Positions 40,641-51,400 are shown, numbered from the stretch's first letter. The stretch is 64,000 nt of DNA from Propionivibrio dicarboxylicus (GCA_945902805.1 CAMDMZ010000002.1:102433-166432), one strand, 5' to 3'. The notes: generated by a model from the letters alone, not told the origin. Numbers and translations: made by a program.

Positions 40641-41568
40641 GACTGCGCCAGGCGAGGCCCGGGTTGCTGCACCCCGCAGCGGTCTGCCGGCTGGCGGGCG
40701 TGGTCGTGGCCGCACCGGGGCTCCCGTGTTTGCCGATCCGCCCAAGTTGCAAAAGGCTCTGGCTGATGCCGGTCATGGTTCGCGGCGCGAAATTGAGGAC
40801 TGGATCGCCGCTGGGCGCGTCAATGTCAATGGCGAACCCGCGCATATTGGCCAGCGTGTGGGGCCGGATGACAAGGTTCGCCTCAATGGCAAACTAGTGC
40901 AACTCAAATTTTCATCGCGTTTGCCCCGTGTTTTGATGTATCACAAGCCCGAAGGCGAGATCGTTTCGCGCGATGATCCGGACGGACGGCCGAGCGTGTT
41001 TGGCAAACTGCCGCGATTGCGCAGCGGGCGCTGGATCGCCATTGGTCGGCTGGATTTCAACTCCTGTGGTTTGTTGCTGTTCACCAACGACGGCGGGCTG
41101 GCGAACCGGATGATGCATCCGCGCTACGAAATCGAGCGCGAGTACGCCGTGCGCGTGCTCGGTGTGGCGACCCCGGAAATGATCGATCAATTGCGCAATG
41201 GGGTTCAGCTTGAGGACGGCCCGGCACATTTCACGCGCTTGCTGGAATCGGGCGGGGAGGGAGCCAATCATTGGTATCGCGTGGCTCTGTCCGAAGGCCG
41301 TAACCGCGAAGTCCGGCGCATGTTTGAGGCGGTCGGCTTGACCGTCAGTCGTCTGATGCGGGTCCGCTACGGTCCCGTTGACCTGCCACCACGACTTAAG
41401 CGGGGTCAAACCCTTGATCTGACGCCCGATCAGGTACAACTGCTGGTGAAGCTGTTGCCGCCCGATAAGCGGCAATATGGATCGTCAGTCACCTCACATG
41501 ACGGGGGTGATAGCGACTACGACGAGTCGCTCGACTTTGGCGATGCATCTGATTTTGCAGAGGAATGA
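40387..41568 (+). CDS. rluB: 23S rRNA pseudouridine synthase (RluB)
   Basis: A 393-residue protein if started at TTG 40387. The catalytic part begins near residue 118 with an S4 RNA-binding domain, [30 protein letters not shown]. The synthase domain follows with [26 protein letters not shown] (catalytic Asp in GRLDF) and [16 protein letters not shown]. The N-terminal ~115 residues are Ser/Pro/Arg/Lys-rich, as in many betaproteobacterial RluB proteins, and overlap scpB by 254 nt. GTG 40726 would give a 280-residue form without overlap. The C-terminal tail is acidic. Confidence 0.92.
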   Translation: MSKPYSPKPSRSAQTPSTSPMRRGRPTTQSATRAGAEPSSTGPKPSRSLRKIFSPTQAAATEPTADRAIKNAARKSTPFRAPQAKTAPGEARVAAPRSGLPAGGRGRGRTGAPVFADPPKLQKALADAGHGSRREIEDWIAAGRVNVNGEPAHIGQRVGPDDKVRLNGKLVQLKFSSRLPRVLMYHKPEGEIVSRDDPDGRPSVFGKLPRLRSGRWIAIGRLDFNSCGLLLFTNDGGLANRMMHPRYEIEREYAVRVLGVATPEMIDQLRNGVQLEDGPAHFTRLLESGGEGANHWYRVALSEGRNREVRRMFEAVGLTVSRLMRVRYGPVDLPPRLKRGQTLDLTPDQVQLLVKLLPPDKRQYGSSVTSHDGGDSDYDESLDFGDASDFAEE

Positions 41569-41583
41569 TGCTTCTGCTATAAT
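41555..41583 (+). promoter_or_regulatory. sigma70-type promoter of the rimP-nusA-infB operon
   Basis: TTGCAG and TATAAT are separated by 17 nt. The -35 lies inside the last codons of rluB. Transcription would start near 41590, about 35 nt before the attenuator-like hairpin. Confidence 0.7.
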
Positions 41584-41623
41584 TCTATCGTTTTGGTTGG
41601 CGCCGTTCTCGAAAGAGAGAAAG

Positions 41624-41650
41624 AATGGGCTTTAGGGGCCCATTTTTTAT
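41624..41650 (+). terminator. intrinsic terminator / attenuator hairpin before rimP
   Basis: AATGGGC and GCCCATT pair across a 7-nt loop and are followed by a T-run (TTTTTTAT). Its position downstream of the operon promoter and upstream of rimP suggests leader attenuation as well as rluB termination. Confidence 0.75.
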
Positions 41651-41682
41651 TGGTGGCGCGGATTTGCATAGGGTGTCGGGAT

Positions 41683-42138
41683 TTGGCGCAACTGGTTGAA
41701 TTGATTGAAAAGACGGTAATTGGTCTGGGTTACGAACTAGTCGATTTCGAGATTAGTCCGCGTGCCCGGCTGCTGCGCGTCTTCATTGATAGGCCTGAAG
41801 GTAGCGCCGGTGGCATTGGCGTCGACGACTGTTCTACGGTCAGTCATCAGTTGACTCATGTGTTCACCGTCGAAAACGTCGATTACGACCGACTCGAAGT
41901 CTCATCACCCGGACTAGATCGTCCGCTGACTCGTCCTGCTGATTACCAGCGCTTTGCCGGTCAGGAGGTGCAGCTCAAGCTACGCATTCCGCTCGGCAAT
42001 CAGCGCAATTTTAGCGGTGTCCTTGAGGGGCTGCGTGAGGATGGTGGTGCGTCGCTGGTTTGTCTGCGCGTTGATGGTGCAACTCAAGAGTTTGCTCTCG
42101 ATAACGTGGATCGAGCGCGTCTCGTTCCGAAGTTTTAA
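41683..42138 (+). CDS. rimP: ribosome maturation factor RimP
   Basis: About 151 residues. [27 protein letters not shown] and [18 protein letters not shown], followed by [15 protein letters not shown], are characteristic RimP motifs, and the C-terminal SH3-like domain ends [12 protein letters not shown]. It is needed for 30S subunit maturation. The start is uncertain. TTG 41683 ([12 protein letters not shown]) fits the family N-terminus, while an open frame to 41593 would run through the terminator hairpin. It is the first gene before nusA, the universal order. Confidence 0.92.
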   Translation: MAQLVELIEKTVIGLGYELVDFEISPRARLLRVFIDRPEGSAGGIGVDDCSTVSHQLTHVFTVENVDYDRLEVSSPGLDRPLTRPADYQRFAGQEVQLKLRIPLGNQRNFSGVLEGLREDGGASLVCLRVDGATQEFALDNVDRARLVPKF

Positions 42139-42172
42139 TCGCTTTTGATAGCGGATTGTTGGAGATACAAGA

Positions 42173-43654
42173 ATGAGCCGTGAATTGCTGCTGCTGGTCG
42201 ATGCCTTGGCCCGTGAGAAGAATGTGCAGAAGGACATCGTGTTCGTCGCCCTGGAAATGGCGCTGGCCTCGGCCACCAAGAAGCGGATCAACGAAGAAGC
42301 GGATGTGCGGGTCGAAATCGATCGTAACACCGGTGTTTATGAGTCTTTTCGGCGTTGGTTGGTGGTGGCTGATGAGGACGTTGAATTTCCCGAGCAGCAG
42401 ATCGGTATCAGCGATGCGAAAGCGAAGCTCGACGAAGTCGATCTGGACGACTACGTCGAAGAAGGTCTTGAGCCGATCGATTTTGGTCGTATCGGCGCAC
42501 AGGCGGCGAAGCAAGTCATCCTGCAGCGTATTCGTGACGCCGAGCGCGAACAGGTGCTGAATGACTTCCTTGAGCGCAAGGAGCACCTGGTTTCCGGAAC
42601 CGTGAAACGCATGGAGCGAGGTAGTGCGATTATTGAAGCGGGTCGGATTGAGGCGCTGTTGCCCCGCGATCAGATGATCCCGAAAGAAAATCTGCGACCT
42701 GGAGACCGTGTTCGTGCCTGGTTGATGAAGGTAGATCGTCAGGCGCGCGGCCCGCAACTGGTTCTGTCGCGCACGGCTCCTGGCTTCATCATGAAGCTGT
42801 TCGAGCTCGAAGTTCCCGAAATTGAAGATGGTCTGCTGGAAATCAAGGCTGCCGCGCGTGATGCCGGAATGCGGGCAAAGATCGCGGTTAAGTCCAATGA
42901 TCCGCGTGTCGATCCGATCGGCACCTGCGTTGGCATGCGGGGGTCACGTGTCACCGCCGTGACCAACGAATTGGCGGGTGAGCGCGTCGACATCATTCAT
43001 TGGTCGGCCGATCCTGCCCAGTTCGTGATCGGCGCTTTGGCGCCGGCAGAAGTGCAAAGCATTGTGGTTGACGAAGAAAAGCACGCCATGGATGTCGTGG
43101 TTGATGAGGACAATCTGGCGATTGCGATCGGTCGTGGCGGACAAAATGTCCGTCTGGCATCCGAACTCACGGGTTGGACCATCAATCTGATGACGGTGGA
43201 AGAGTCTGTGCAGCGTTCCGAAACCGAGCGTGCGGCGATTCGTAGCTTGTTCGTCGCCAAGCTTGATGTCGATGAGGAAGTGGCCGACATTTTGATCGAG
43301 GAGGGTTTTTCGACGCTAGAGGAAGTGGCTTACGTTCCGCTGGCCGAGATGCTCGAGATCCATTCCTTCGATGAAGCGACCGTGAACGAGTTGCGCGAGC
43401 GGGCCCGTAATGTCTTGCTCACCGAGGCTATCGTCGATGAAGAGCACCTCGACAAGGTGGCTGACGACATGCTGGCGCTGGATGGCATGGATAGCGTACT
43501 CGCCGCAAAACTTGCGAAGAACGGCATCGCGGATCGTGATGCTCTGGCGGATCTGGCCGTCGATGAATTGGTGGAGCTTACCGGGATGGACGAAGAAGCC
43601 GCCAAGAACCTGATTACCGTCGCGCGCGCTCATTGGTTCGCCGAGGAAAAGTAA
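42173..43654 (+). CDS. nusA: transcription termination/antitermination factor NusA
   Basis: A 493-residue RNA-polymerase-binding factor. The N-terminal domain (1-130) is followed by S1 ([22 protein letters not shown]), two KH domains (about 225-345, including [18 protein letters not shown] and [18 protein letters not shown]) and two C-terminal acidic repeats (about 360-490, [19 protein letters not shown]). Full length for proteobacteria. GGAGATACAAG precedes the ATG. The leader hairpin could allow NusA to control its own operon. Confidence 0.98.
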   Translation: MSRELLLLVDALAREKNVQKDIVFVALEMALASATKKRINEEADVRVEIDRNTGVYESFRRWLVVADEDVEFPEQQIGISDAKAKLDEVDLDDYVEEGLEPIDFGRIGAQAAKQVILQRIRDAEREQVLNDFLERKEHLVSGTVKRMERGSAIIEAGRIEALLPRDQMIPKENLRPGDRVRAWLMKVDRQARGPQLVLSRTAPGFIMKLFELEVPEIEDGLLEIKAAARDAGMRAKIAVKSNDPRVDPIGTCVGMRGSRVTAVTNELAGERVDIIHWSADPAQFVIGALAPAEVQSIVVDEEKHAMDVVVDEDNLAIAIGRGGQNVRLASELTGWTINLMTVEESVQRSETERAAIRSLFVAKLDVDEEVADILIEEGFSTLEEVAYVPLAEMLEIHSFDEATVNELRERARNVLLTEAIVDEEHLDKVADDMLALDGMDSVLAAKLAKNGIADRDALADLAVDELVELTGMDEEAAKNLITVARAHWFAEEK

Positions 43655-43664
43655 GGAGTTCGGC

Positions 43665-46484
43665 ATGGATCATATGACTGTTTCCCAATTCGCGGCTGAG
43701 CTGAAAATGCCAGCACCCGCTTTGCTTGAACAACTCGCCAAGGCGGGTGTCCAGAAAGCGGCTGCTGGTGATTCCGTTTCCGAGCAGGACAAGACGCAAC
43801 TGCTGGACTACCTGAGAAAGTCGCATGGTGAAACCGGCCCCAAGGGCAAGATCACGCTGACGCGTAAGCAAACCAGCGAGATCAAGGCCACCGACTCCAC
43901 AGGCAAGGCCCGTACCGTGCAGGTGGAGGTGCGCAAAAAGCGCGTCTTTATGAAGCGCGATCCCAGCGAATTGGCGGCCGAATCAGCGGCGGAATCGGCG
44001 GCCGACGCCACGGCCGAAGTGGCAGCGGCGGCTAAGGAGCCAGCGATTGTTGAGCCAGTGGTTCTGCTGGAACCCGTTTCTGCACCTGTTGCCGCGCCAG
44101 TCATAGAGCCCGTCATCATGCCGGAACCAGAGCCCGTTCAGGCGGTGGTGCCGGAGCCCGTTGTGGTTGTGGCTGTCGAACCGGAACCCATTCCAGAGCC
44201 CGTCGTCGAATCAGTATCGGTTCCAGTCCTGGCCGAGCCGGTGCCGGTGGAGGTCGTCACGGAGCCCGTCGTCCGCAAACGCCCGGCGGTACAGGTGGTC
44301 CGTTCTGTCATTGATCCCAAGCAAATGGCGATTCGTGAAGCGGAGGCCAAACGGCAGACAAAGCTTGCTGATATCCAGGCCGCCGAACTCAAGGAAAAGC
44401 AGGAACGTGAACAACGCGTTCGCGCCGAAGCCGAGGCCAAGATTGTCAAACAGCAAGCCGATATTTTGGCTGCTGAAGAGAAAAAGGCCAAGGAACAGGC
44501 GGCCGCCGGCGTGACCGGAACCATACACAAGCCGGCCGGCAAGGTGGAGGACGCAAAAGGGAAGACCGCCAAGAAGGATGCCTGGAAGGAAGAAGCAGCG
44601 AAGAAGCGTGCCATCAAAACCCGTGGCGACACCGGAACCGCCGGTTGGCGTGGCGCCAAGGGCAGCGGACGACATGGGCGCCAAAGCCATGGTGAAGCAC
44701 AAGTGGCACAGGCGCCTGTTGAGGCTATCGTGCATGATGTGCACGTTCCTGAAACGATTTCGGTTGCCGACCTCGCACACAAGATGGCTGTCAAGGCCAC
44801 CGAAGTGATCAAGACCATGATGAAAATGGGGTCCATGGTCACTATCAATCAGGTGATTGACCAGGAAACCGCCATGATCGTGGTCGAGGAAATGGGACAC
44901 AACCCATTTGCCGCCAAGCTGGATGATCCCGATGCGTTCCTGGCCGATCAGCCCGATGATCGCGACGTGGAGATTCTGCCGCGCGCTCCTGTGGTGACGG
45001 TGATGGGTCACGTTGACCACGGCAAAACGTCCTTGCTAGATCGTATTCGTAAGGCCCGTGTTGCTCACGGTGAGGCGGGTGGTATCACGCAACATATCGG
45101 TGCCTACCATGTCCAGACTCCACGGGGGATGATCACCTTCCTTGATACTCCGGGTCATGAAGCCTTTACCGCAATGCGTGCGCGTGGCGCCAAGGCTACG
45201 GATATCGTGATTTTGGTCGTCGCCGCCGATGATGGCGTGATGCCGCAAACCAAAGAAGCGATCAGTCATGCCAAATCAGCCGGAGTCCCTCTGGTTGTCG
45301 CAGTCAATAAGATCGACAAACCGGATGCGAATCCGGATCGCGTGAAGCAGGAATTAGTCGCTGAAGGCGTAATCCCTGAGGAATATGGCGGTGACTCGCC
45401 CTTCGTTCTGGTTTCGGCCAAGCAGGGGCTCGGCATCGACGAACTGCTGGAGCAAGTCCTGTTGCAGGCGGAAGTGCTCGAGCTCAAGGCGCCGGTTGAA
45501 GCATTGGCCAAGGGTTTGGTAATCGAGGCTCGTCTTGACAAGGGCAAAGGCCCGGTCGCGACCGTGCTGGTTCAGTCCGGTACGCTCAAGCGCGGTGATG
45601 CTCTGTTGGTTGGCGCGGTATTTGGTCGCGTCCGTGCCATGCTGGATGAAAACGGCAAAACCATTGATGCTGCGGGACCATCGATCCCGGTCGAAATTCA
45701 GGGCTTGACCGACGTTCCTGCGGCAGGTGATGAAGCGATGGTGCTCGCTGACGAAAAGAAGGCGCGCGAAATCGCATTGTTCCGTCAGGGCAAGTTCCGC
45801 GACGTCAAGCTTGCCAAGCAGCAGGCCGCCAAGCTCGAAAATATCTTCGAACAGATGGGCGAAGGCGAAGTCAAGACGCTGGCCCTCATCATCAAGGCGG
45901 ACGTGCAGGGTTCGCAGGAGGCCCTGGTACAGTCGCTGGTCAAGTTGTCCACCGACGAGGTCAAGGTGCAAGTGGTTCATGCCGCAGTGGGCGGAATCAC
46001 CGAGTCCGACGTCAATCTGGCGCAAGCGTCGAAGGCCGTCATCATCGGCTTCAATACACGGGCGGATGCCTTGGCGCGTAAGGCCGCCGAGAACTTCGGT
46101 GTCGATATCCGTTACTACAACATCATTTATGAAGTAGTGGACGTGGTCAAGGCGGCGATGTCCGGCATGCTTTCTCCGGAGAAGAAAGAAACCGTCATCG
46201 GTCATGTCGAGATTCGTCAGGTTTTCCGTATCACCAAGGTCGGCTCGGTGGCCGGTTGTATGGTTCTTGCCGGTGTCGTCCGGCGAAATTCGTCGGTGCG
46301 GGTGCTGCGCAACAACGTGGTCGTCCATACCGGCGAACTGGAATCGCTCAAGCGCTTCAAGGACGACGCACGGGAAGTCAAGGAAGGCTACGAGTGCGGT
46401 CTCAACTTGAAGAACTTTAATGACATCATGGAAGGCGATCAGCTCGAAGTCTTCGAGATTCAGGAAATTGCCCGCACGTTGTAA
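43665..46484 (+). CDS. infB: translation initiation factor IF-2
   Basis: A 939-residue GTPase that delivers fMet-tRNA to the 30S subunit. The N-terminal IF2_N (1-50) is followed by a long linker with PEP/PV repeats (about 120-210), then a charged coiled coil and a second IF2_N segment ([24 protein letters not shown]). The G domain shows [12 protein letters not shown] (G1), DTPGHEAF (G3) and NKIDKPDA (G4). Domains II-IV follow. AAGGAG precedes ATG 43665. It lies 10 nt after nusA. Confidence 0.98.
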   Translation: MDHMTVSQFAAELKMPAPALLEQLAKAGVQKAAAGDSVSEQDKTQLLDYLRKSHGETGPKGKITLTRKQTSEIKATDSTGKARTVQVEVRKKRVFMKRDPSELAAESAAESAADATAEVAAAAKEPAIVEPVVLLEPVSAPVAAPVIEPVIMPEPEPVQAVVPEPVVVVAVEPEPIPEPVVESVSVPVLAEPVPVEVVTEPVVRKRPAVQVVRSVIDPKQMAIREAEAKRQTKLADIQAAELKEKQEREQRVRAEAEAKIVKQQADILAAEEKKAKEQAAAGVTGTIHKPAGKVEDAKGKTAKKDAWKEEAAKKRAIKTRGDTGTAGWRGAKGSGRHGRQSHGEAQVAQAPVEAIVHDVHVPETISVADLAHKMAVKATEVIKTMMKMGSMVTINQVIDQETAMIVVEEMGHNPFAAKLDDPDAFLADQPDDRDVEILPRAPVVTVMGHVDHGKTSLLDRIRKARVAHGEAGGITQHIGAYHVQTPRGMITFLDTPGHEAFTAMRARGAKATDIVILVVAADDGVMPQTKEAISHAKSAGVPLVVAVNKIDKPDANPDRVKQELVAEGVIPEEYGGDSPFVLVSAKQGLGIDELLEQVLLQAEVLELKAPVEALAKGLVIEARLDKGKGPVATVLVQSGTLKRGDALLVGAVFGRVRAMLDENGKTIDAAGPSIPVEIQGLTDVPAAGDEAMVLADEKKAREIALFRQGKFRDVKLAKQQAAKLENIFEQMGEGEVKTLALIIKADVQGSQEALVQSLVKLSTDEVKVQVVHAAVGGITESDVNLAQASKAVIIGFNTRADALARKAAENFGVDIRYYNIIYEVVDVVKAAMSGMLSPEKKETVIGHVEIRQVFRITKVGSVAGCMVLAGVVRRNSSVRVLRNNVVVHTGELESLKRFKDDAREVKEGYECGLNLKNFNDIMEGDQLEVFEIQEIARTL

Positions 46485-46498
46485 AGCGGCGGTTATTC

Positions 46499-46521
46499 AG
46501 AAAGTCGGTGATGGCGACACG
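46499..46521 (+). repeat. dispersed 27-bp repeat, degenerate copy spanning the rbfA start
   Basis: Reads AGAAAGTCGGTGATGGCGAC, then ACGGC. It matches the A-tract/GTCGGTG and TGGCG blocks but has several changes after them. It begins 15 nt after the infB stop, and both candidate rbfA start codons lie inside it. Confidence 0.5.
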
Positions 46522-46909
46522 GCACCACGCCCATGGTTTTTCCCGCTCCGATCGCATCGCCGAGCAGGTTAGGCGTGAGTTGACGGATCTGCTGCGCAAC
46601 GAGGTGAAAGATCCTCGTCTGGCGCCGCATCTCAGTCTATTGACGGTGACCGAGGTCGAGGTCAGCACCGACTATTCGCATGCCAAGGTGTTTTACACCA
46701 CGTTGGCGGATCATTCTGCAAATGTCGAGTTGGGCAAGGGCCTGGATCGTTTGGCCGGCTTTTTGCGCCGGGAACTCGGCAAGCGCATCCGCCTTCATCA
46801 CACGCCACAACTGCATTTCGTGTTTGACAGCTCGGTTGAGCGGGGCACTCGGCTTTCCCATTTGATCGATGCTGCAGTCGCATCCGACCATCAGTTTGAC
46901 GGCGAATGA
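46511..46909 (+). CDS. rbfA: ribosome-binding factor A
   Basis: A 132-residue KH-like protein for 16S rRNA maturation and cold adaptation. RSDRIAEQVRRELTDLLRNEVKDPRL and DYSHAKVFYTTL are diagnostic, and the C-terminal FVFDSSVERGTRLSHLID is conserved. The start is GTG 46508 or ATG 46511; neither has a good ribosome site. The stop overlaps the truB ATG by 4 nt. Confidence 0.95.
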   Translation: MATRHHAHGFSRSDRIAEQVRRELTDLLRNEVKDPRLAPHLSLLTVTEVEVSTDYSHAKVFYTTLADHSANVELGKGLDRLAGFLRRELGKRIRLHHTPQLHFVFDSSVERGTRLSHLIDAAVASDHQFDGE

Positions 46910-47835
46910 CCGGTTCTACGGCGGGTAAGCCGGCGCCGCGAATTAAGCGCGTCTGGCAGCGAGTCGATGCGGTCTTGTTGCTCGACAAACCCTTAGGTAT
47001 GTCCTCAAATCATGCGTTGCAGGCGACTCGTCGCCTGTTCAATGCCGAGAAGGGCGGGCATACCGGTACCCTCGATCCCCTGGCGACCGGACTACTGCCT
47101 CTCTGTTTTGGCGAGGCGACAAAGTTTGCCGGTGAGCTCCTGAACGCCGACAAGCGTTATCACGCCCGTGTCCATCTAGGTATCACGACCGACACCGAAG
47201 ATGCCGAAGGCGCAGTCCTAGCGGAATCCTCGGTTGATGTGACTTTGGCCGACATCGAAGCGATACTTGCCGAATTTCGCGGCGAAATCAGCCAGTTGCC
47301 GCCGATGTACTCAGCCTTGAAGCGTGATGGGAAACCGCTATATGCCTACGCGCGGGCTGGCATTGAGCTTGCACGCGAGCCACGTCAAGTCACCATTTAC
47401 GAACTGAAACTGGTGAGCTGCGAGCTACCGTTTGTCGAGATTGATGTTCTCTGCAGCAAGGGCACCTATATTCGTACGCTGGCCGCTGATATTGGCGCCC
47501 GCCTCGGTTGCGGAGCGCATCTGGCTGCATTACGTCGAACCGGCATCGGGCGTCTTGATCTTAGTCAGGCGATTCCACTGGCGGTGCTGGAGGCGGAGAG
47601 CGAGGCAATGCGCAACGAGCATCTGATGCCCGTGGATGCGCTGCTTTCTAACGTACCAATGGCCCGTTTGGATGCCGAACAAACCCGCCGGATTGGGCAT
47701 GGGCAAGCGATACCGTGGGCTGGGGATATCGGGTCGCGGCTCCGATTGATTTCGGATACTGGGGTGTTTCTAGGCGTCGGAAATGTCTCAATGGAACACA
47801 TGATTCACCCGGAACGGCTGATCGCAAACGGCTAA
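46906..47835 (+). CDS. truB: tRNA pseudouridine(55) synthase TruB
   Basis: A 309-residue enzyme that makes pseudouridine 55 in the T-loop of tRNA. The catalytic motif is GHTGTLDPLATGLLPLCFGEATKF, with the active Asp in TLDP. LLLDKPLGMSSNHAL and the C-terminal KGTYIRTLAADIGARLGCGAHLAALRRTGIG are typical of the family. The start overlaps rbfA by 4 nt (ATGA). The first ~20 residues form a short basic extension before DAVLLLDKP. Confidence 0.97.
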   Translation: MTGSTAGKPAPRIKRVWQRVDAVLLLDKPLGMSSNHALQATRRLFNAEKGGHTGTLDPLATGLLPLCFGEATKFAGELLNADKRYHARVHLGITTDTEDAEGAVLAESSVDVTLADIEAILAEFRGEISQLPPMYSALKRDGKPLYAYARAGIELAREPRQVTIYELKLVSCELPFVEIDVLCSKGTYIRTLAADIGARLGCGAHLAALRRTGIGRLDLSQAIPLAVLEAESEAMRNEHLMPVDALLSNVPMARLDAEQTRRIGHGQAIPWAGDIGSRLRLISDTGVFLGVGNVSMEHMIHPERLIANG

Positions 47836-47870
47836 ACAAGGCAATTCGCCATAATTTTGCACCTTCTCTA

Positions 47871-47900
47871 TTGAATATGAGGGCCTTGACGCACTATAAT
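47871..47900 (+). promoter_or_regulatory. promoter of rpsO
   Basis: TTGAAT and TATAAT are separated by 18 nt in the gap between truB and rpsO. It would give a leader of about 45 nt ahead of rpsO. Confidence 0.65.
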
Positions 47901-47950
47901 CGCGAGCTCTCCAATGGGACAAGCACAGGAACTCCAAGGAATCCATAACG

Positions 47951-48220
47951 ATGTCAATGAATACCTCCGACAAGGCGAAGATCGTCGCCGACTATCAGCG
48001 CGCCCAAGGCGACACAGGCTCCCCCGAAGTTCAGGTGGCTCTTCTTACTGGCCGCATCAACGACCTGACCGGGCATTTCAAGGCCCATACCAAGGATCAC
48101 CACTCACGCCGTGGTTTGCTCATGATGGTGAGCCAGCGTCGTAAATTGCTTGACTATCTGAAACGCAAGAACCTCGACAGCTATCGTTCGTTGATCGAAC
48201 GTCTTGGTCTGCGCAAGTAA
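47951..48220 (+). CDS. rpsO: 30S ribosomal protein S15
   Basis: An 89-residue ribosomal protein, the normal length. It shows [27 protein letters not shown] and [23 protein letters not shown], the conserved rRNA-binding helices. S15 binds 16S rRNA early in 30S assembly and often represses its own translation. AAGGA precedes the ATG. A strong hairpin follows 110 nt later, before pnp. Confidence 0.98.
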   Translation: MSMNTSDKAKIVADYQRAQGDTGSPEVQVALLTGRINDLTGHFKAHTKDHHSRRGLLMMVSQRRKLLDYLKRKNLDSYRSLIERLGLRK

Positions 48221-48330
48221 ATTCTTGCAAGAGACTGCTGTGCCTTGGTCGCCTTTGTCTTTGGTGACGTCTTGGCAACATCGTAGCAATCGATGTTCGC
48301 AGTAATTCCAAACTCTCGCTCAAACTGATC

Positions 48331-48365
48331 AAGCCGGCGCAGCCAAAAAAGGCTGTGCCGGCTTT
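48331..48365 (+). terminator. hairpin between rpsO and pnp
   Basis: AAGCCGGCGCAGCC pairs with GGCTGTGCCGGCTT (one G-U) around a six-A loop and is followed by a T-containing stretch. It fits a partial terminator, or an RNase III-type processing site as in other rpsO-pnp operons. Confidence 0.75.
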
Positions 48366-48388
48366 AATGTTTTCTGAAAGGATAAATC

Positions 48389-50482
48389 GTGTTCAATGTA
48401 ACCAAGAAATCGTTTGCCTATGGTGCCCACACAGTCACCATGGAGACCGGCGAAATTTCCCGCCAAGCGGGTGGCGCCGTGCTTGTGAATATGGATGACA
48501 CCGTCGTTCTCGCCGCTGTGGTGGGTGCTTCGTTTGCCAAGTCCGGCCAGGATTTCTTTCCTCTGACCGTTGATTACATGGAAAAAACCTATGCTGCCGG
48601 ACGAATTCCGGGTGGTTTTTTCAAGCGCGAAGGTCGTCCGTCAGAAAAAGAAATTCTCACCTCTCGACTGATCGATCGTCCGATTCGTCCGCTCTTCCCG
48701 GAAGGCTTCTACAACGAAGTGCAGGTGGTTTGCACGGTGATTTCCTGTAACCCGGAAGTCGATCCGGATATTCCTGCGATGCTCGGCGCCTCGGCCGCGC
48801 TGGCGATCTCCGGAATTCCGTTCTCTGGCCCGATTGGCGCCGCGCGCGTCGGCTATATCGATGGCCAGTACGTGTTGTGCCCGACCAAGACGCAATTGCA
48901 GAACACCCAGCTGGATCTGATTGTTGCCGGTACCCAGGCTGCCGTGCTGATGGTCGAATCCGAAGCGCAGCAGCTGTCGGAAGAAGTCATGCTCGGCGCC
49001 GTTGTTTTTGGTCACGACCAGATGCAAGTCGCAATCACCGCAATCAATGAAATGGTTGAAGTTGCCGGCAAGCCGGAATGGGATTGGCAACCCGCTGCCA
49101 AGGATGAAGCACTGATCGCCAAGGTGGTTGGATTGGCTGAAGCCGAACTGCGTGAAGCCTATCGCATCACCAGCAAGCAAGCGCGTACCCAAAAAACACG
49201 CGAGATCGTCAAGAAAACCATTGCTGCGGTGACTGAAGGCGTCGACAACGCACCGGACGCCAATACCATTGGCAACATCATTTTTGATATCGAAGCCCGT
49301 ATCGTGCGCACCCAGATTCTGAATGGCGAGCCGCGCATCGATGGCCGCGATACCCGCACCGTACGCCCGATCGTGATTCGCAACAGCGTGTTGCCGCGTA
49401 CCCACGGTTCGGCCCTGTTTACGCGTGGTGAGACGCAGGCACTGGTCGTTGCCACGCTCGGCACTGGCCGTGACGAGCAGATCATCGACGCCCTGCAAGG
49501 CGAGTACCGCGATCGCTTCATGCTCCACTACAACATGCCTCCCTATGCCACCGGCGAATGCGGTCGAGTCGGCACGCCGAAGCGGCGCGAGATTGGCCAT
49601 GGTCGTCTGGCAAAGCGGGCGCTGCTTGCCGTACTGCCGGCGCCAGAGGATTTTGGCTACTCGATGCGCGTCGTTTCGGAAATCACCGAATCGAATGGTT
49701 CTTCGTCGATGGCGTCGGTCTGCGGTGGTTCGCTGGCCTTGATGGATGCAGGCGTGCCCTTGAAAGCACACGTCGCCGGTATCGCCATGGGCTTGATCAA
49801 GGACGGCAATCGCTTTGCCGTATTGACCGACATTCTGGGCGACGAAGATCATCTCGGCGACATGGACTTCAAGGTGGCTGGTAGCGAGAACGGTATTACC
49901 GCGCTGCAGATGGACATCAAGATTCAGGGCATCACCAAAGAAATCATGCAGGTTGCGCTGGCCCAGGCCCGTGAAGCTCGTTTGCATATCCTCGGCCAGA
50001 TGCAGGCCTCGATGTCGGGTGCCCGCGATGAGGTTTCGACCTACGCACCGCGCATGATCCACATGAAGATCAATCCCGAGAAGATTCGTGACGTGATCGG
50101 CAAGGGTGGTGCGGTGATCCGTGCCCTGACCGAAGAAACCGGTTGCGTGATCGACATCGAAGATGACGGTTCAATCACCATTTCGTCGGTCAATGCCGAT
50201 GCCGCACAAGTCGCCAAGAAGCGCATCGAAGACATCACGGCCGAGGTTGAAGTGGGTCGCGTCTACGAGGGTACCGTGTTGCGTCTGCTCGACTTTGGTG
50301 CGATTGTCAGCTTGCTGCCGGGCAAGGATGGTTTGTTGCACATCTCGCAGATCGCCAACGAGCGCGTGAATGCGGTTTCTGACCATCTGAAAGAAGGCCA
50401 GGTCGTCAAGGTCAAGGTTATCGAGACCGACGATAAGGGTCGTGTGCGCTTGTCGATGAAAGCCGTTGCCGCCGAAGCCTGA
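48389..50482 (+). CDS. pnp: polyribonucleotide nucleotidyltransferase (PNPase)
   Basis: A 697-residue 3'-5' phosphorolytic exoribonuclease and degradosome component. Two RNase PH domains are visible ([18 protein letters not shown] in the first and [10 protein letters not shown] with GTGRDEQ in the second). They are followed by KH ([25 protein letters not shown]) and S1 ([34 protein letters not shown]). Full length. It starts at GTG 48389 after GAAAGGA. Expression is probably linked to rpsO. Confidence 0.98.
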   Translation: MFNVTKKSFAYGAHTVTMETGEISRQAGGAVLVNMDDTVVLAAVVGASFAKSGQDFFPLTVDYMEKTYAAGRIPGGFFKREGRPSEKEILTSRLIDRPIRPLFPEGFYNEVQVVCTVISCNPEVDPDIPAMLGASAALAISGIPFSGPIGAARVGYIDGQYVLCPTKTQLQNTQLDLIVAGTQAAVLMVESEAQQLSEEVMLGAVVFGHDQMQVAITAINEMVEVAGKPEWDWQPAAKDEALIAKVVGLAEAELREAYRITSKQARTQKTREIVKKTIAAVTEGVDNAPDANTIGNIIFDIEARIVRTQILNGEPRIDGRDTRTVRPIVIRNSVLPRTHGSALFTRGETQALVVATLGTGRDEQIIDALQGEYRDRFMLHYNMPPYATGECGRVGTPKRREIGHGRLAKRALLAVLPAPEDFGYSMRVVSEITESNGSSSMASVCGGSLALMDAGVPLKAHVAGIAMGLIKDGNRFAVLTDILGDEDHLGDMDFKVAGSENGITALQMDIKIQGITKEIMQVALAQAREARLHILGQMQASMSGARDEVSTYAPRMIHMKINPEKIRDVIGKGGAVIRALTEETGCVIDIEDDGSITISSVNADAAQVAKKRIEDITAEVEVGRVYEGTVLRLLDFGAIVSLLPGKDGLLHISQIANERVNAVSDHLKEGQVVKVKVIETDDKGRVRLSMKAVAAEA

Positions 50483-50520
50483 TTCGGCTCACTTGGCCGG
50501 GTGAAATTACTCGCCCGGCC

Positions 50521-50560
50521 GGTAACAAAAAAGGACGCCATGGCGTCCTTTTTTGTTACC
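50521..50560. terminator. bidirectional intrinsic terminator between pnp and dksA
   Basis: A perfect 40-bp palindrome with 20-nt arms. An A-tract on one side and a T-tract on the other flank the core GGACGCCATGGCGTCC, so it works for both converging genes. A second hairpin (GGCCGGG / CCCGGCC) lies immediately before it at about 50495-50520. Confidence 0.93.
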
Positions 50561-50587
50561 CCAAAACTTGGGGATAAAGCTTTTGCG

Positions 50588-51016
50588 CTACTTTCCGATT
50601 TGCTTTTCGCGGTGTTCCTCAAGCGTTTTGCAATCGATGCAGAGCGTTGCCGTCGGACGCGCTTCCATCCGCTTGAGCCCGATCTCGACACCGCACGAGT
50701 TGCAGTAGCCGTATTCGCCGCTGTCGATCCGGTCAATTGATTCATCAACCTTCTTGATCAATTTTCGCTCGCGATCGCGGTTGCGTAGTTCCAGAGCGAT
50801 ATCCGACTCTTGACTGGCGCGGTCGTTCGGATCGGCAAACACCGTTGCTTCGTCCTGCAGAGTGTGCACGGTGCGGTCGATATCCTCGCGTAACTCCTCC
50901 TTGAGCGACATAAGGATGGCACGAAAGTGCGCGTTCTGCTTCGCACTCATGTACTCCTCACCCTTCTTCGGTACATAGGGCGGGAACTGTTTCTTGTGTA
51001 GCAGATCTTCAGCCAT
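50588..51016 (-). CDS. dksA: RNA polymerase-binding transcription factor DksA
   Basis: A 142-residue ppGpp cofactor. A coiled coil (about 25-100) with HFRAILMSLKEELREDIDRTVHTLQ is followed by DPNDRASQESDIALELRNRDRERKLIKKVDESIDRI. The tip Asp pair (DPNDRAS) contacts RNA polymerase. A zinc finger CNSCG...CIDC follows. I chose ATG 51016 (MAEDLLHKKQF), which gives the normal length; the frame is open 20 codons further. It converges on pnp at the shared terminator. Confidence 0.95.
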   Translation of the reverse strand: MAEDLLHKKQFPPYVPKKGEEYMSAKQNAHFRAILMSLKEELREDIDRTVHTLQDEATVFADPNDRASQESDIALELRNRDRERKLIKKVDESIDRIDSGEYGYCNSCGVEIGLKRMEARPTATLCIDCKTLEEHREKQIGK

Positions 51017-51136
51017 TTCTGCAGTTCTCTTGTTTGACGAAGGGGGCTTTATAGCGGAAAGCGCCAAGGCGCGCAAGTCGCTAAAACTCTCACCAGCGTC
51101 ATTTATGGCGCCAAAGCAGATGGCGCACGAATCGCC

Positions 51137-51400
51137 TCAACGCTTGACGAAGTCGATCATCACTCCCGACGGTTCGCGTTGGATATAGTTGATTTCTACG
51201 CCGTCACCGTAACGTGCCTGCATCTGTTGCAACAAGGGTAGGGGATCGTGATCATTCACGAAGCGCATTGTCTCGCCGGCATGCAAGGAATCGAGTGCGC
51301 CAAAGATCGCCGCATGACGGAAGCGTTTGGCGACACCGCGCGCATCAAAGGGGTAGATTGCGTCAGGCGTGGTGTGGTTATGAACGTGCATTGTGGTCAT
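51137..51400 (-). CDS. DUF2249 domain protein
   Basis: About 87 residues. The core IYPFDARGVAKRFRHAAIFGALDSLHAGETMRFVNDHDPLPLLQQM matches DUF2249, with the conserved D-x-R start and NDHDPxPL segment. The N-terminus MTTMHVHNHTT is His-rich and could bind metal. Function is unknown; such proteins often accompany denitrification or Fe-S repair genes, but none is adjacent here. I chose ATG 51400; the open frame to 51469 lacks a ribosome site. Confidence 0.82.
   Translation of the reverse strand: MTTMHVHNHTTPDAIYPFDARGVAKRFRHAAIFGALDSLHAGETMRFVNDHDPLPLLQQMQARYGDGVEINYIQREPSGVMIDFVKR

Noticed and set aside
48641..50062. Minus-strand open frame of 473 codons opposite pnp
   Set aside because: It is the reverse shadow of PNPase, whose frame has all family motifs. 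The minus frame shows no recognisable domain and no ribosome site.
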